Of a DNA stretch of 64,000 nucleotides, positions 1-8,775 are shown piece after piece. Each line of letters opens with the position of its first letter. The stretch's first letter is position 1. Both the position numbers and the translations under genes were made by a program. The stretch covers positions 1,045,722 to 1,109,721 of the forward strand of contig NZ_BMZB01000001.1 of assembly GCF_014652575.1 (NCBI RefSeq), in the 5' to 3' direction. This DNA is from Asticcacaulis endophyticus (GTDB lineage Bacteria > Pseudomonadota > Alphaproteobacteria > Caulobacterales > Caulobacteraceae). The notes below the pieces were generated by a model. That model was not told the DNA's origin. It did not search any database and saw nothing but the letters and a program-made list of their open reading frames with translations.

Positions 1-483
1 TTTGTGATGAAAAACCCAACGGTCGCGACTACGACCGCTCTTTATTGGTTGGTTGTCGCTCTTATCGGCCTGTCGACCGGCGCTAACTTCCTTGTCTACA
101 CCGGCGGTTCGATCGCCACGACCTTCTTTGTGACGGCGGCGGCCTTTGGTGCGCTCAGCCTGTTTGGTTACACCACCAAAAAGGATCTGTCGGCTTGGGG
201 TAAGTTCCTGTTCATGGCCGTGATCGGCCTGATCATTGCCTCGCTGGTCAACATGTTCATGAAGTCGCCGATCTTCTATCTGCTGATCTCAGGCGCTGGC
301 GTGCTGATCTTCTCGGCCCTGATCGCGTTTGAGACCCAAAGCCTTAAGCGCACCTACTATGCGCTGGGCGGCGATGAGGCCGGTACGGCTATGGCTACCA
401 ACTATGGTGCCCTGTCGCTCTACATCAGCTTCATCAACCTGTTCCAGTTCCTGCTGGCCTTTATGGGCGTGCGCCGAGATTAA
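1..483 (+). CDS. Bax inhibitor-1/YccA family membrane protein, 3' part
   Basis: The reading frame is open to the left edge, so this is the C-terminal 160 or so residues of a gene that starts outside the window; family members are about 230-250 aa. It shows five to six hydrophobic segments and the BI-1 signature regions FFVTAAAFGALSLFGYTTK and a late FETQSLKR. BI-1 proteins are inner-membrane proteins linked to ion leak and stress tolerance; the bacterial role is not settled. GTG/ATG codons at positions 4 and 7 are probably internal methionine codons, not the true start. A strong terminator follows the stop. Confidence 0.85.
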   Translation, partial: FVMKNPTVATTTALYWLVVALIGLSTGANFLVYTGGSIATTFFVTAAAFGALSLFGYTTKKDLSAWGKFLFMAVIGLIIASLVNMFMKSPIFYLLISGAGVLIFSALIAFETQSLKRTYYALGGDEAGTAMATNYGALSLYISFINLFQFLLAFMGVRRD

Positions 484-508
484 TCGGGATTCAGACTGAC
501 GAAAATGA

Positions 509-538
509 CCCCTCCGGATACCCATCCGGAGGGGTTTT
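509..538 (+). terminator. Rho-independent terminator after the BI-1 gene
   Basis: Perfect 11-bp stem (CCCCTCCGGAT / ATCCGGAGGGG) with a 4-base loop followed by TTTT, starting 26 bases after the stop codon. It separates the BI-1 gene from phoD. Confidence 0.9.
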
Positions 539-639
539 GCGTTAACCCTTTGCACACAAAACTATCACAGATGTGCAATACCCCTGACATCGACGCGGTT
601 TAATCAACCGTTCTGATCGCTGGATCAGGGGGCTACACT

Positions 640-2334
640 ATGAAGCTGTCGCGTCGTCGCGCGTTACTGTCACTGGCTGCCGTAGGTAGTGCGCCCGCCT
701 TGGGGGCCTCTGAGGTTTCGCCGCAGCTCAAAGGCCTGCACTTCGCCCACGGTGTCGCCTCGGGTGATCCGCTCAAAGACCGCGTGATCCTGTGGACGCG
801 GCTGTCGGGCGCGCAATCTTCGACCGAAGTCAGCTATGATGTTGCCGCCGATGCAGCCTTCGCCAATATCATAACCACCGGCAAATTCACGACCGATGCG
901 GGTCGCGACTATACGGTCAAGGTCGATGCCGCGGGCCTTAAGTCCGGCACCACCTATTATTACCGCTTCCGCGGCGGTGAGGCGACCTCGCCCACAGGGC
1001 GCACCCAAACCCTGCCCGAAAACACCGATAAGCTGGTCATGGCGGTGGCGTCGTGTTCGCTGCATCCCAACGGCTATTTCAATGCCTATAAGGCCATTGC
1101 CGAACTGCCCGAAGTCGATGTCGTTGTGCATCTGGGCGACTACATCTATGAATATGGCGCCGCGGTTACCGCCTACGGCATGACCAATGGCCAGATGCTG
1201 AGCCGCATCCCGCAACCGCCTCATGAGATTGTAAGCCTGGATGACTACCGCCTGCGCCATGCGCAGTATAAGGCCGATCCAGACCTTCAGGCCGCCCATG
1301 CCCGCGCCGCGTGGATCTGCGTCTTTGACGACCACGAAATCACCAACGATCCGTGGTACGGCGGCGCCGAGAACCACAATGCCGGTGAAGGCGACTGGTT
1401 TGAACGCAAGGCCAAGGGCTTAAAAGCCTACCGCGAATGGATGCCGATCCGCGACCCGCAACCGGGGCAATTGTCAGACGCCATCTATCGCTCGTTCCGC
1501 TTTGGGAAGCTGGCCGAACTGATCATGGTCGAAACCCGCCTGCTGGCGCGTTCAAAGCAGCTTGATTACCAGCATGATGTTGAGATGATCGACCTGCCCG
1601 ACGGTACGCGCCAGCTTGATGTCGAAGCTTTCCGCAAAAAGCTCAACGATCCGGCCCGCGAACTGTTTGGGCCTGAGCAGCGCCAGTGGCTGAAATCGAC
1701 CCTGCAATCGTCAACGGACAACGATGTGCGCTGGCAGGTGCTCGGCAATCAGGTCGTCATGGCCCGCGTCGCTGGCCCCGATGTCAATAAGGTACTGGGG
1801 CCTGAGAAAATCAAAACCCTCATGCCGCTGATGCCCGAAGAGGCGCAAAAGTACCTGACGGCCATGATGGGCCTGTTCAGCCAGAACCCGCCTCTGCCGC
1901 TCAATCTCGATGCCTGGGACGGCTATCCGGCCGAGCGCGAGCGCTTTTACGATATGATCAAGGCCACCAATGCCCGCGCCGTGGTGATTTCGGGCGACAG
2001 TCACTGCGCCTGGGCCAATCAGCTTCATGATGCGCAGGGTGAGCCGGTCGGCGTCGAATTGGGCGTGACCTCGATCACCAGCCCGACCCGCTGGCTGGAT
2101 AAGATCCTGCCGGGCTATGAACTGGCCAAGGGACTGGCCGAGGTCAACCCGGAAGTCCTTGATGCCGATGACAATTATAACGGCTTTATCCGCCTGACCC
2201 TGACGCCGGATCAGATGATCGGTGAGTGGATGACGGTCTCGACCGTCACCTCGCGCGAGTTTACGACGGCGTCGCAAAAAACCTTTGTGGCCCGCGCCGA
2301 AAATAAGCGTGCGGGGCCGCTCACAGTCGTGTGA
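640..2334 (+). CDS. phoD: PhoD-family alkaline phosphatase/phosphodiesterase, Tat-exported
   Basis: 564 aa. The N-terminus carries a twin-arginine signal (SRRRALLSL, then a hydrophobic stretch ending near ALGA), so the folded metalloenzyme is predicted to be exported. After a PhoD N-terminal beta domain (from GVASGDP) come metal-site motifs of the family: VDVVVHLGDYIYEYG, FDDHEITNDPWYGG and VISGDSHCAWANQL. PhoD enzymes release phosphate from phosphomono- and diesters using Ca/Fe. It stands alone between a terminator and a DUF1993 gene. I did not find a convincing Pho box in the 100 bases upstream, so phosphate control is not shown by the sequence. Confidence 0.92.
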   Translation: MKLSRRRALLSLAAVGSAPALGASEVSPQLKGLHFAHGVASGDPLKDRVILWTRLSGAQSSTEVSYDVAADAAFANIITTGKFTTDAGRDYTVKVDAAGLKSGTTYYYRFRGGEATSPTGRTQTLPENTDKLVMAVASCSLHPNGYFNAYKAIAELPEVDVVVHLGDYIYEYGAAVTAYGMTNGQMLSRIPQPPHEIVSLDDYRLRHAQYKADPDLQAAHARAAWICVFDDHEITNDPWYGGAENHNAGEGDWFERKAKGLKAYREWMPIRDPQPGQLSDAIYRSFRFGKLAELIMVETRLLARSKQLDYQHDVEMIDLPDGTRQLDVEAFRKKLNDPARELFGPEQRQWLKSTLQSSTDNDVRWQVLGNQVVMARVAGPDVNKVLGPEKIKTLMPLMPEEAQKYLTAMMGLFSQNPPLPLNLDAWDGYPAERERFYDMIKATNARAVVISGDSHCAWANQLHDAQGEPVGVELGVTSITSPTRWLDKILPGYELAKGLAEVNPEVLDADDNYNGFIRLTLTPDQMIGEWMTVSTVTSREFTTASQKTFVARAENKRAGPLTVV

Positions 2335-2395
2335 AGGGCTTGAAAACGGCACGGTTAGGGCGCACCTCATGAGCATCGTATTGTTCATTATTTTA

Positions 2396-2463
2396 ACGCG
2401 CATTTGAATCCGAAACGCAGTTCGGCGGAGCCAAAACCGCTGCACACTTTTCGAAATGCGCTC
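2396..2463. repeat. Dispersed palindromic intergenic element, copy 1
   Basis: Imperfect palindrome opening with ACGCGCATTTGAATCCG and closing with CACACTTTTCGAAATGCGCTC. A second copy lies at 26806-26851 with the same order of blocks (GCGCAT..GAATCC, AAAACCGC, CACACTTTT, ATGCGC). The layout resembles the short palindromic elements common in alphaproteobacterial intergenic regions. This copy ends directly before the Shine-Dalgarno of the DUF1993 gene. Confidence 0.7.
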
Positions 2464-2477
2464 TTGAGGAAACACCC

Positions 2478-3014
2478 ATGTCCCTGCTTGCTCCCGAAAA
2501 ACCCGCCGTATCCGTCGATATGTATTCCATGACCGTCCCTGTTCTGGTGCGGGCGCTCAAAAACCTGTCGCATCTGCTCGACAAAGCCGAAGCCCACGTC
2601 GAGGATAATGGCTTAAAACCCGAAGACATGCTGGGCGCGCGCCTGATCGAAGACATGCTGGCCCTGGTCAATCAGGTGCAACTGGCGACCGACACGGCCA
2701 AGGGCGCGGTGGCGCGGCTGGCAGGTGTCGAAAACCCGTCATTTGCTGATATCGAAACCACCTTCGATGAGCTTCATCAGCGCATTGATAAGACGATCGA
2801 GTTTATTAAATCGTTGGATCGTGAGCTGTTTACGGGCGCTGAAACCCGCGATGTGACCTTAAAGGTGCGCGGCGGTGAGCTGCATTTTAAGGGCTTTGAC
2901 TACCTGACCGGCTTTGTCCTGCCGAACCTGTTTTTCCACGTCACGACCGCCTATGGCATCATCCGCCATAAGGGCGTGAAGATCGGTAAGCTGGATTACC
3001 TCGGCCCAAGATAA
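2478..3014 (+). CDS. DUF1993 domain-containing protein
   Basis: 178 aa, all-alpha soluble protein with no signal peptide. It matches the DUF1993 pattern: an N-terminal block SVDMYSMTVPVLVRALKNLS, a central helix pair, and a C-terminal block FLP/FHVTTAYGIIRHKGV with the typical histidine. The family is related to DinB-like four-helix bundles but has no assigned reaction. A good Shine-Dalgarno (GAGGA) sits 8 bases before the ATG. A hairpin follows at 3040-3072. Confidence 0.85.
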   Translation: MSLLAPEKPAVSVDMYSMTVPVLVRALKNLSHLLDKAEAHVEDNGLKPEDMLGARLIEDMLALVNQVQLATDTAKGAVARLAGVENPSFADIETTFDELHQRIDKTIEFIKSLDRELFTGAETRDVTLKVRGGELHFKGFDYLTGFVLPNLFFHVTTAYGIIRHKGVKIGKLDYLGPR

Positions 3015-3039
3015 GACAACAGATATCATCCAAATTGCC

Positions 3040-3072
3040 ACAGCCCTGCCCGGATCGTCCGCGCAGGGCTGT
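3040..3072. terminator. Hairpin after the DUF1993 gene
   Basis: Perfect 10-bp inverted repeat ACAGCCCTGC / GCAGGGCTGT with a 13-base loop. There is no T-run after it, so it may be a weak or factor-dependent terminator or a 3'-end stabiliser. Confidence 0.5.
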
Positions 3073-3187
3073 CTCGTCATTGAACTGTGGTTAATTTTGG
3101 TTAATACTCAGGCATAGTAGGGTGGCGTGGGTTGAAGTTTCCGGCGAATGCGGAAGCGTTAAGGCGGCCTGAACGGCTGGGGGTGAA

Positions 3188-4627
3188 ATGGTGTTTCCCG
3201 ATTCCATAGAGGTGGCGGCTGGGCTGGTCTTTGTGTACCTGCTGATCAGCGTCATCACGACTATTGCGCGGGAATCGCTGGAAGGCTTTGTCAAAAGCCG
3301 TGGCCGGATGCTGGAGCGTGGCATCACCGAAATGCTGGGGCGCCATCATGGGCGCGGCGCTGAGAAGTATGCGCTGGTCAAGGACTTCTATACCCATCCC
3401 CTGATCCAGTCCCTGTATCAGGGCGATTATTCGACGCCGGATAAGCGTAAATTCCGCGCCGGACGTAACCTGCCGTCCTATATATCCTCCAACAGTTTTG
3501 CCGCCGCCGTGCTTGATATCGTGGCGGATAAGGGTGGCTATTCGACGATTGAGGGCCGCGATGTCAACAATCTGCTGGAGGCGTCTGAGCGTCTGGAAGA
3601 TCAGCGGCTGAAAAAGGTCGTGCAGTTTGCCCTGTGCTCCAGCGGCGGTGACTATGCTCAGGCCCAGAAACAGATCGAAAACTGGTATGATGCGTCGATG
3701 GTGCGGGTGTCGGGCTGGTATCGGCGCGATACCCATAAGATCGTGTTCTGGTCAGGTTTAGCCGCCTCGGTCATCCTGAATATCAATACGTTCGTCATCG
3801 CCGACAGCCTGTACCGCGACCCGACCTTGCGTAAGGTGGCGGTGGCTAAGGCCGAAGCCTATATCGAACATAGCCGCGTCCAGACCGAACCCCGGCCGAT
3901 CACGATTGACGCCTTGCCGTCGTCCGAGGTGGCCGCCGATGTCTCAACGGCCTCTGTACCGGCCATGGTGGCCCCGCCGGCGGTTCTGACCGAGCCTGCG
4001 GCCAATGCCGACATGGCCAAGACCTGGCAAAACCTCAAAACCGAAAAAGACTATATCGACACGCTCGGCCTGCCCTTGGGGTGGAACGACAATACGCTGG
4101 AGTCGATGGAGCGCTTTTTCAACATCGCCGTACCCGAAGACGCCGCCGACGCCACGGTTGAGACGCCCGCTAATCCGACGGGCGTTCAGGGCTGGTTCGG
4201 CACCCAGTTTAATTACCTGGTCAAGCTGCTGGACGTGCGTATGGACGCCGAAGACGCGCTGGTTTTTGGCGGCAATTTCCTGCGTAATACCATCGGTCTT
4301 TTGACCATTATGCTGGGCTGGCTAATGACCGCGTTTGCTATCACCCTGGGCGCGCCATTCTGGTTTGATATTTTGAATCGCCTGATGGTCATCCGCTCAA
4401 CCCAAAAACCCAAAGACGCGACCTCAACCGGCTCTCCCAATCTGTGGAATATTATTGGCGAAACTCCGCCCACGTCACCGGCCCCCGCGGCGGTCGTCAA
4501 CTATTCCGGCGGCTATGTATCCTCAGCCTCATCCCCGCTGATTACCGCGCGCCTAGTCTCAAAGCCAGAAGATCAGGAAGCACTGGCGGCAATCGATCCC
4601 CATGAACGCCCCAGAGAAGACAGTTAG
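3188..4627 (+). CDS. Membrane protein of unknown function (three hydrophobic segments)
   Basis: 479 aa. I do not recognise a named family. One hydrophobic segment lies at about residues 8-28 (GLVFVYLLISVITTIARE), one at about 183-205 and one at about 364-392. Between the second and third there is a long Pro/Ala/Val-rich, probably periplasmic, linker of about 160 aa; residues 30-180 are charged and likely cytoplasmic. The tail after the last segment is Pro/Ser-rich. The gene is followed 10 bases later by a GH19 hydrolase start, and the longer possible start of that gene overlaps this one, so the two are probably co-transcribed. A role in envelope or wall remodelling is only an inference from that pairing. 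Confidence 0.75.
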   Translation: MVFPDSIEVAAGLVFVYLLISVITTIARESLEGFVKSRGRMLERGITEMLGRHHGRGAEKYALVKDFYTHPLIQSLYQGDYSTPDKRKFRAGRNLPSYISSNSFAAAVLDIVADKGGYSTIEGRDVNNLLEASERLEDQRLKKVVQFALCSSGGDYAQAQKQIENWYDASMVRVSGWYRRDTHKIVFWSGLAASVILNINTFVIADSLYRDPTLRKVAVAKAEAYIEHSRVQTEPRPITIDALPSSEVAADVSTASVPAMVAPPAVLTEPAANADMAKTWQNLKTEKDYIDTLGLPLGWNDNTLESMERFFNIAVPEDAADATVETPANPTGVQGWFGTQFNYLVKLLDVRMDAEDALVFGGNFLRNTIGLLTIMLGWLMTAFAITLGAPFWFDILNRLMVIRSTQKPKDATSTGSPNLWNIIGETPPTSPAPAAVVNYSGGYVSSASSPLITARLVSKPEDQEALAAIDPHERPREDS

Positions 4628-4637
4628 GGGCGAAAGC

Positions 4638-5264
4638 ATGGTGGATGTTGTTCAGGCGCATTTAATCGCCATGGTGCCGAAAATCCGGCCTGACCGGGCC
4701 TTGAGCTATGCCGACGCCATCAATGATGTGCTGGCCGATGCGGAAATCGACACCGCCCAGCGGCTGGTGCATTTCATGGCCCAGATCGCCCACGAAAGTG
4801 CCGGGTTTTCGGCGCTGGTTGAAAGCACCAACTATAAAAACGCCGCCTATCTCGATAAAACCTTCAGCAATGTCAAAGGCCCGGCCCACGCGCAGGCCCT
4901 GATTGCCAAAGGGCCGGTGGCTATTGGTAACTGCATCTATGCCAACCGGCTCGGCAACGGCAACGAAGCTTCCGGCGACGGCTATCGCTATCGCGGACGC
5001 GGCTTCATGATGATTACAGGCAAGAATAATTACCGCGAGGTCGAAGCCTATTCCGGCCTGCCGGTCATCGCCCACCCGGAACTGCTGGGGCAGGCAGGCC
5101 CTGCCGCACAGGCGGCCGCAAGGTTCTGGCTGACGCGCAACATCAATACGGCGGCTGACGCCGATGACATTGCCGAAGTCACCCGCCTTATAAACGGCCC
5201 CGCCCGCCACGGCCTTGACCAGCGGCAGGCATGGCTGAATAAAACCAAGGCCATCTGGCTTTAA
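4638..5264 (+). CDS. Glycoside hydrolase family 19 (chitinase/endolysin-like)
   Basis: 208 aa from the ATG at 4638, which has AGGGG 7 bases upstream; an in-frame ATG at 4602 would add 12 residues but lacks a ribosome site and overlaps the upstream gene. Family marks: FMAQIAHESAGF with the candidate catalytic Glu at residue 53, the block YRYRGRGFMMITGKNNY, and the late LTRLINGP-like turn. GH19 enzymes cleave beta-1,4 links in chitin or peptidoglycan. There is no signal peptide, as in phage-type endolysins that need a holin or other release route. No other phage gene is nearby. The partner may be the membrane protein just upstream. Confidence 0.85.
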   Translation: MVDVVQAHLIAMVPKIRPDRALSYADAINDVLADAEIDTAQRLVHFMAQIAHESAGFSALVESTNYKNAAYLDKTFSNVKGPAHAQALIAKGPVAIGNCIYANRLGNGNEASGDGYRYRGRGFMMITGKNNYREVEAYSGLPVIAHPELLGQAGPAAQAAARFWLTRNINTAADADDIAEVTRLINGPARHGLDQRQAWLNKTKAIWL

Positions 5265-5336
5265 TTCGCGCATTGCGCTTGCCGTTACCGCGCGGGCGTC
5301 CCATGTTTGGGTTTTGCTTAAAACTGGAGCCCCGCG

Positions 5337-5960
5337 ATGATCAATCTTTATACCTGGCGCACGCCCAATGGCCGCAAGATTTCCATAGCGCTCGAAGAAT
5401 TTGGTCTGCCCTACACGGTGTTTCCGATCGATATCTCCAAGAATGAGCAGTTCGCGCCGGACTTTCTCAACATCTCCCCTAACAACAAAATCCCGGCCAT
5501 TGTTGACGAAGAGGCGGGGAATTTAAGCGTATTTGAATCGGGCGCGATCCTGATTTATCTGGCGGAAAAGACGGGGAAATTCCTGCCTGCATCCGGCGCC
5601 GCCCGCTATAAGGTTTTGGAATGGCTCAACTGGCAGGTCGGCGGCATGGGGCCGATGTTCGGGCAATTCGGCCATTTCACCGTCTATGCGCCGGAAAAAA
5701 TCCCCTATGCGGTTGAGCGTTATACCGGTGAGGTGCGTCGTCTGCTGGGCGTGCTCGATAAGCGCCTGTCCGACGCCGCATACGTTGGGGGGGATGACTA
5801 TTCGATCGCCGATATGGCCATCTTTCCGTGGTTGGCGGGTTTGACCACCGGCTATAAGGCTGAGGCCCTTTTAGACGGTTTTAACTATGTTCAGGCTTAC
5901 ATTGATAAAATAGCTGCGCGTCCGGCGGTTGGGCGTGGTATGTTAGTTCCGCAGGTCTGA
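5337..5960 (+). CDS. yfcG: Nu-class glutathione S-transferase / disulfide reductase (YfcG-like)
   Basis: 207 aa. The N-terminal thioredoxin-like domain contains the TPNGRKISIALEE signature of nu-class enzymes and FLNISPNNKIPAIVD followed by FESGAILIYLAEKTG, closely matching E. coli YfcG. The C-terminal helical domain has WQVGGMGPMFGQ and the SIADMAIFPW block. In E. coli YfcG acts as a glutathione-dependent disulfide-bond reductase rather than a classic transferase. Start chosen at the ATG after GGAG at about 5325. Stand-alone gene, cytoplasmic. Confidence 0.9.
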   Translation: MINLYTWRTPNGRKISIALEEFGLPYTVFPIDISKNEQFAPDFLNISPNNKIPAIVDEEAGNLSVFESGAILIYLAEKTGKFLPASGAARYKVLEWLNWQVGGMGPMFGQFGHFTVYAPEKIPYAVERYTGEVRRLLGVLDKRLSDAAYVGGDDYSIADMAIFPWLAGLTTGYKAEALLDGFNYVQAYIDKIAARPAVGRGMLVPQV

Positions 5961-5992
5961 TCCGGCATGTGAGTTGAAAGATAAAAAAACAA

Positions 5993-6481
5993 ATGAAGCC
6001 TTTCCGTGCCCCGGCTAACCCGTTCACTGTGTGGACGGATCTGGCCTTTAAGACCACCGAGATGATGATGGCTTCGGCCCATGTCATCAATCATCGTACC
6101 ACTCAGATGATGAACTCTGATCCGATCCCCAGTGCGGCGGATCAGGCTGAGTTTAACCTGATGTCGCAGGAAAAGGTCGAGGCGGCGCACGAATCGATGT
6201 TCGCCATGACCCGCTATATGATGGGTCTGAACCAGCAGATTGGCACTGAGACCTTCAAGCACATGATGGCTGGCACCAGTGATTTTATGTCGCTGGCCTT
6301 CAGTCAAACGCCTGAGCAGATGATGACCCGGCAGGCCAAGCTGATGCAGACCCTGACCGACAGCGCGGTCAGTGCGTCACACCTTAGCCACACGACGGCG
6401 ACGCTTGTGAACCGGGGCCTGAAGCCTATCCATCGCCGCGCCACCGCCAATGCCAAGCGCCTTGGTACCAAGGGCAAATAA
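5993..6481 (+). CDS. Phasin-like (polyhydroxyalkanoate granule-associated) protein
   Basis: 162 aa, helical, Met- and Ala-rich, with no transmembrane segment. The arrangement (N-terminal PFTVWTDLAFKTTEMMMAS, amphipathic helices, basic C-terminus HRRATANAKRLGTKGK) fits the small phasin family that coats PHA/PHB granules. The basic tail could contact DNA or the granule. No PHA synthase gene lies in the window, so the assignment rests on sequence character alone. Confidence 0.65.
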   Translation: MKPFRAPANPFTVWTDLAFKTTEMMMASAHVINHRTTQMMNSDPIPSAADQAEFNLMSQEKVEAAHESMFAMTRYMMGLNQQIGTETFKHMMAGTSDFMSLAFSQTPEQMMTRQAKLMQTLTDSAVSASHLSHTTATLVNRGLKPIHRRATANAKRLGTKGK

Positions 6482-6535
6482 CAATCCATTTGCGGCGGGC
6501 CATCGTATCTAAGCTGATTAGATAAGGGTGGTGTG

Positions 6536-7240
6536 ATGGCGCATTTTCTTGTTATTGCCGGTTCAAGCGATATAGGCCTGGCGACCAAAGATCTGTTGAC
6601 GGCTCAGGGCCATGTGGTCACGTCAACCGCCCGCCAGCCTCAATCCGGTGACATCGCGCTGGATGCAACGGATTTTACGGCGGTTGAGCAGGCGTTTTCT
6701 AAAGCGACGGAAACGCACGGACCCATCGACGGCGTGGTCAATTGCGCCGGATCGCTGTGGTTAAAGCCGGCCCATATGACCAGCGCCGATCAGTACCGGG
6801 CCGTGATCGATGCATCGCTTACCACCGCCTTTGCCGTCGTGCGCGCTGCCGCCAAACATATGACGGCGGGCGGGTCGGTGGTGCTGATATCCTCAGCCGC
6901 CGCCCACGAAGGCCTGGCCAACCACGAAGCCATTGCCGCTGCCAAGGCGGGCGTTGAAGGGTTGATGCGCTCGGCGGCGGCGACCTATGCCGGTCAAAAT
7001 CTGCGCTTTAATGCGGTCGCCCCCGGTCTGGTGCAGACGCGCATGACGAAAGCGCTAACAGCTAATGACCTGTCGCGAAAAGTGTCCGAATCCATGCACG
7101 CTCTGGGACGGCTAGGCACGTCCGATGATATTGCCCGCGCGATTGTGTTCCTGCTCGATCCGGCCAATGACTGGATCACGGGTCAGGTACTGGGCGTTGA
7201 CGGAGGCTTAGGCGGTATCCGGCCCCGTACCAAGATATGA
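6536..7240 (+). CDS. SDR family oxidoreductase
   Basis: 234 aa from ATG 6536 (a GTG directly before it is less likely). Short-chain dehydrogenase: NAD(P)-binding segment near the N-terminus is IAGSSDIGLATKDLL, unusual in being GSSDIG rather than TGxxxGIG. Further marks are NCAGSL, the catalytic Ser at VLISSAAAHEG and a GVDGGLG C-terminus. The Tyr of the usual YxxxK is replaced: the position reads NHEAIAAAKAG, so the Lys is present but the Tyr appears to be His or Glu. Its stop overlaps the photolyase start by 4 bases, so it is translationally coupled with DNA repair. Confidence 0.88.
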   Translation: MAHFLVIAGSSDIGLATKDLLTAQGHVVTSTARQPQSGDIALDATDFTAVEQAFSKATETHGPIDGVVNCAGSLWLKPAHMTSADQYRAVIDASLTTAFAVVRAAAKHMTAGGSVVLISSAAAHEGLANHEAIAAAKAGVEGLMRSAAATYAGQNLRFNAVAPGLVQTRMTKALTANDLSRKVSESMHALGRLGTSDDIARAIVFLLDPANDWITGQVLGVDGGLGGIRPRTKI

Positions 7241-8775
7241 CGGTTCTACGCGTCATATTAGGCGACCAGTTATCTACGCGGTTGGAGATTGTCCGCACCG
7301 CTGACCGGGCAAAGGATGTGATCCTGATGGCTGAGGTCGGTGATGAAGCGACTTACGTCAAACACCATGTCAAAAAGATCGCCTTTGTCTTTGCCGCCAT
7401 GCGCCATTATGCGCAGGCTTTGACGCAGGCGGGCTACACGGTGCGCTATGTCAAACTGGATGACCCCGACAACAGCCACAGCCTGACCGGTGAGATCGAA
7501 CGCGCGGTGAGGCACCTTGGTGTGTCCGAAGTTCAGGTGACCGAAGCCGGAGAATGGCGCCTGAAAGAGGCGTTTGAAGATTTGCAAACGCGGCTTAATA
7601 TCCCGCTGACGATCCTGCCCGACACGCGGTTTTTGTGTTCGCACGATGAATTTGCCGCCTGGGCCTATGGCAAAAAAGAACTGCGGATGGAGTTTTTTTA
7701 TCGCCACATGCGGGCGCGCTATAACCTGCTGATGGATGCGCACGGCAAACCCTGCGGCGGGCAGTGGAATTTCGATAAGGATAATCGCCAGCCGCCGGTT
7801 AAGGGGCTGACCGCACCGAAACGTCTCAGTTTTAAAAAGGACGCCATCACCCGCGAGGTGCTCGATCTGGTAAGGGCGCGTTTCCCGGATAATATCGGTC
7901 GGCTGGAACCCTTTCATTTCGCCGTTACCCGCACGCAGGCACTCAAGGAACTGGATCATTTCATCACCCATTGCCTGCCGTCGTTCGGCACCTATCAGGA
8001 CGCGATGGTGACGGATGAACCGTACCTTTATCACTCGCTGCTGGCGGCCTATATCAATGTCGGGTTCGTCTATCCGCTGGAGGTCTGCCAAAAGGCCGAG
8101 GCGGCGTATCGCGCAGGCGCAGCCCCCCTCAGTGCCGTCGAAGGCTTTATCCGTCAGATACTGGGCTGGCGCGAATATGTGCGCGGCATTTACTGGCGGC
8201 ACATGCCGGACTATGCCGACATGAATGTGCTTGAGGCTCATGAGGGTTTGCCGTGGTTTTACTGGGACGCCGATACCAAAATGCACTGCGTCAAGCAGGC
8301 GGTCACCCATACGCTGGATCATGCCTATTCCCACCATATTCAGCGGTTGATGATCACCGGTAATTTTGCCCTGCTCGCGGGGATTGAACCACGTCAGGTC
8401 CATGAGTGGTATCTGGCGGTCTATGCCGATGCCTATGAATGGGTGGAACTGCCCAATACGCTCGGCATGGCGCTGCACGCCGATGGCGGGATCATGGCGT
8501 CGAAACCCTATGCGGCGGGCGGTAACTACATCTCGAAAATGAGTAACTTCTGCCAAAGCTGTCACTATGATGTCAAGGATGCGACGGGTGAACGCGCCTG
8601 CCCGTTCAACAGTCTCTATTGGGATTTCATGAACCGCCACCGTGATCGCTTCAAAGGCCATCACCGGCTGAACTATGCCTATGCGACCTGGGATCGGATG
8701 GGGGAGGCAAAGCAGGCGGCTTACCGCGCCCGCGCTGATGCGGTCAGGCACCTGATGCGTCAGGGGGAACTGTGA
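7237..8775 (+). CDS. phrB: FeS-type cryptochrome/(6-4) photolyase (PhrB-like)
   Basis: 512 aa, family of deoxyribodipyrimidine photolyase-related proteins (VILGDQLS N-terminus). Four cysteines fit a [4Fe-4S] cluster: Cys351, Cys439, Cys442 and Cys455, each one residue later than the published cluster ligands of Agrobacterium PhrB (350/438/441/454). The C-terminal FAD domain contains VEGFIRQILGWREYVRGIYW and HHIQRLMITGNFALL. PhrB-type enzymes repair UV (6-4) photoproducts with light, using FAD and a lumazine antenna. The gene overlaps the SDR by ATGA and the DUF2256 gene by GTGA. Confidence 0.95.
   Translation: MTVLRVILGDQLSTRLEIVRTADRAKDVILMAEVGDEATYVKHHVKKIAFVFAAMRHYAQALTQAGYTVRYVKLDDPDNSHSLTGEIERAVRHLGVSEVQVTEAGEWRLKEAFEDLQTRLNIPLTILPDTRFLCSHDEFAAWAYGKKELRMEFFYRHMRARYNLLMDAHGKPCGGQWNFDKDNRQPPVKGLTAPKRLSFKKDAITREVLDLVRARFPDNIGRLEPFHFAVTRTQALKELDHFITHCLPSFGTYQDAMVTDEPYLYHSLLAAYINVGFVYPLEVCQKAEAAYRAGAAPLSAVEGFIRQILGWREYVRGIYWRHMPDYADMNVLEAHEGLPWFYWDADTKMHCVKQAVTHTLDHAYSHHIQRLMITGNFALLAGIEPRQVHEWYLAVYADAYEWVELPNTLGMALHADGGIMASKPYAAGGNYISKMSNFCQSCHYDVKDATGERACPFNSLYWDFMNRHRDRFKGHHRLNYAYATWDRMGEAKQAAYRARADAVRHLMRQGEL

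Noticed and set aside
540-639. Pho box upstream of phoD
   Set aside because: Only loose CTATCAC/CTGACAT resemblance with wrong spacing to a CTGTCAT direct repeat.
670-1377. Long antisense frame in phoD
   Set aside because: Shadow of a GC-rich coding region; the plus frame encodes a complete PhoD with Tat signal.
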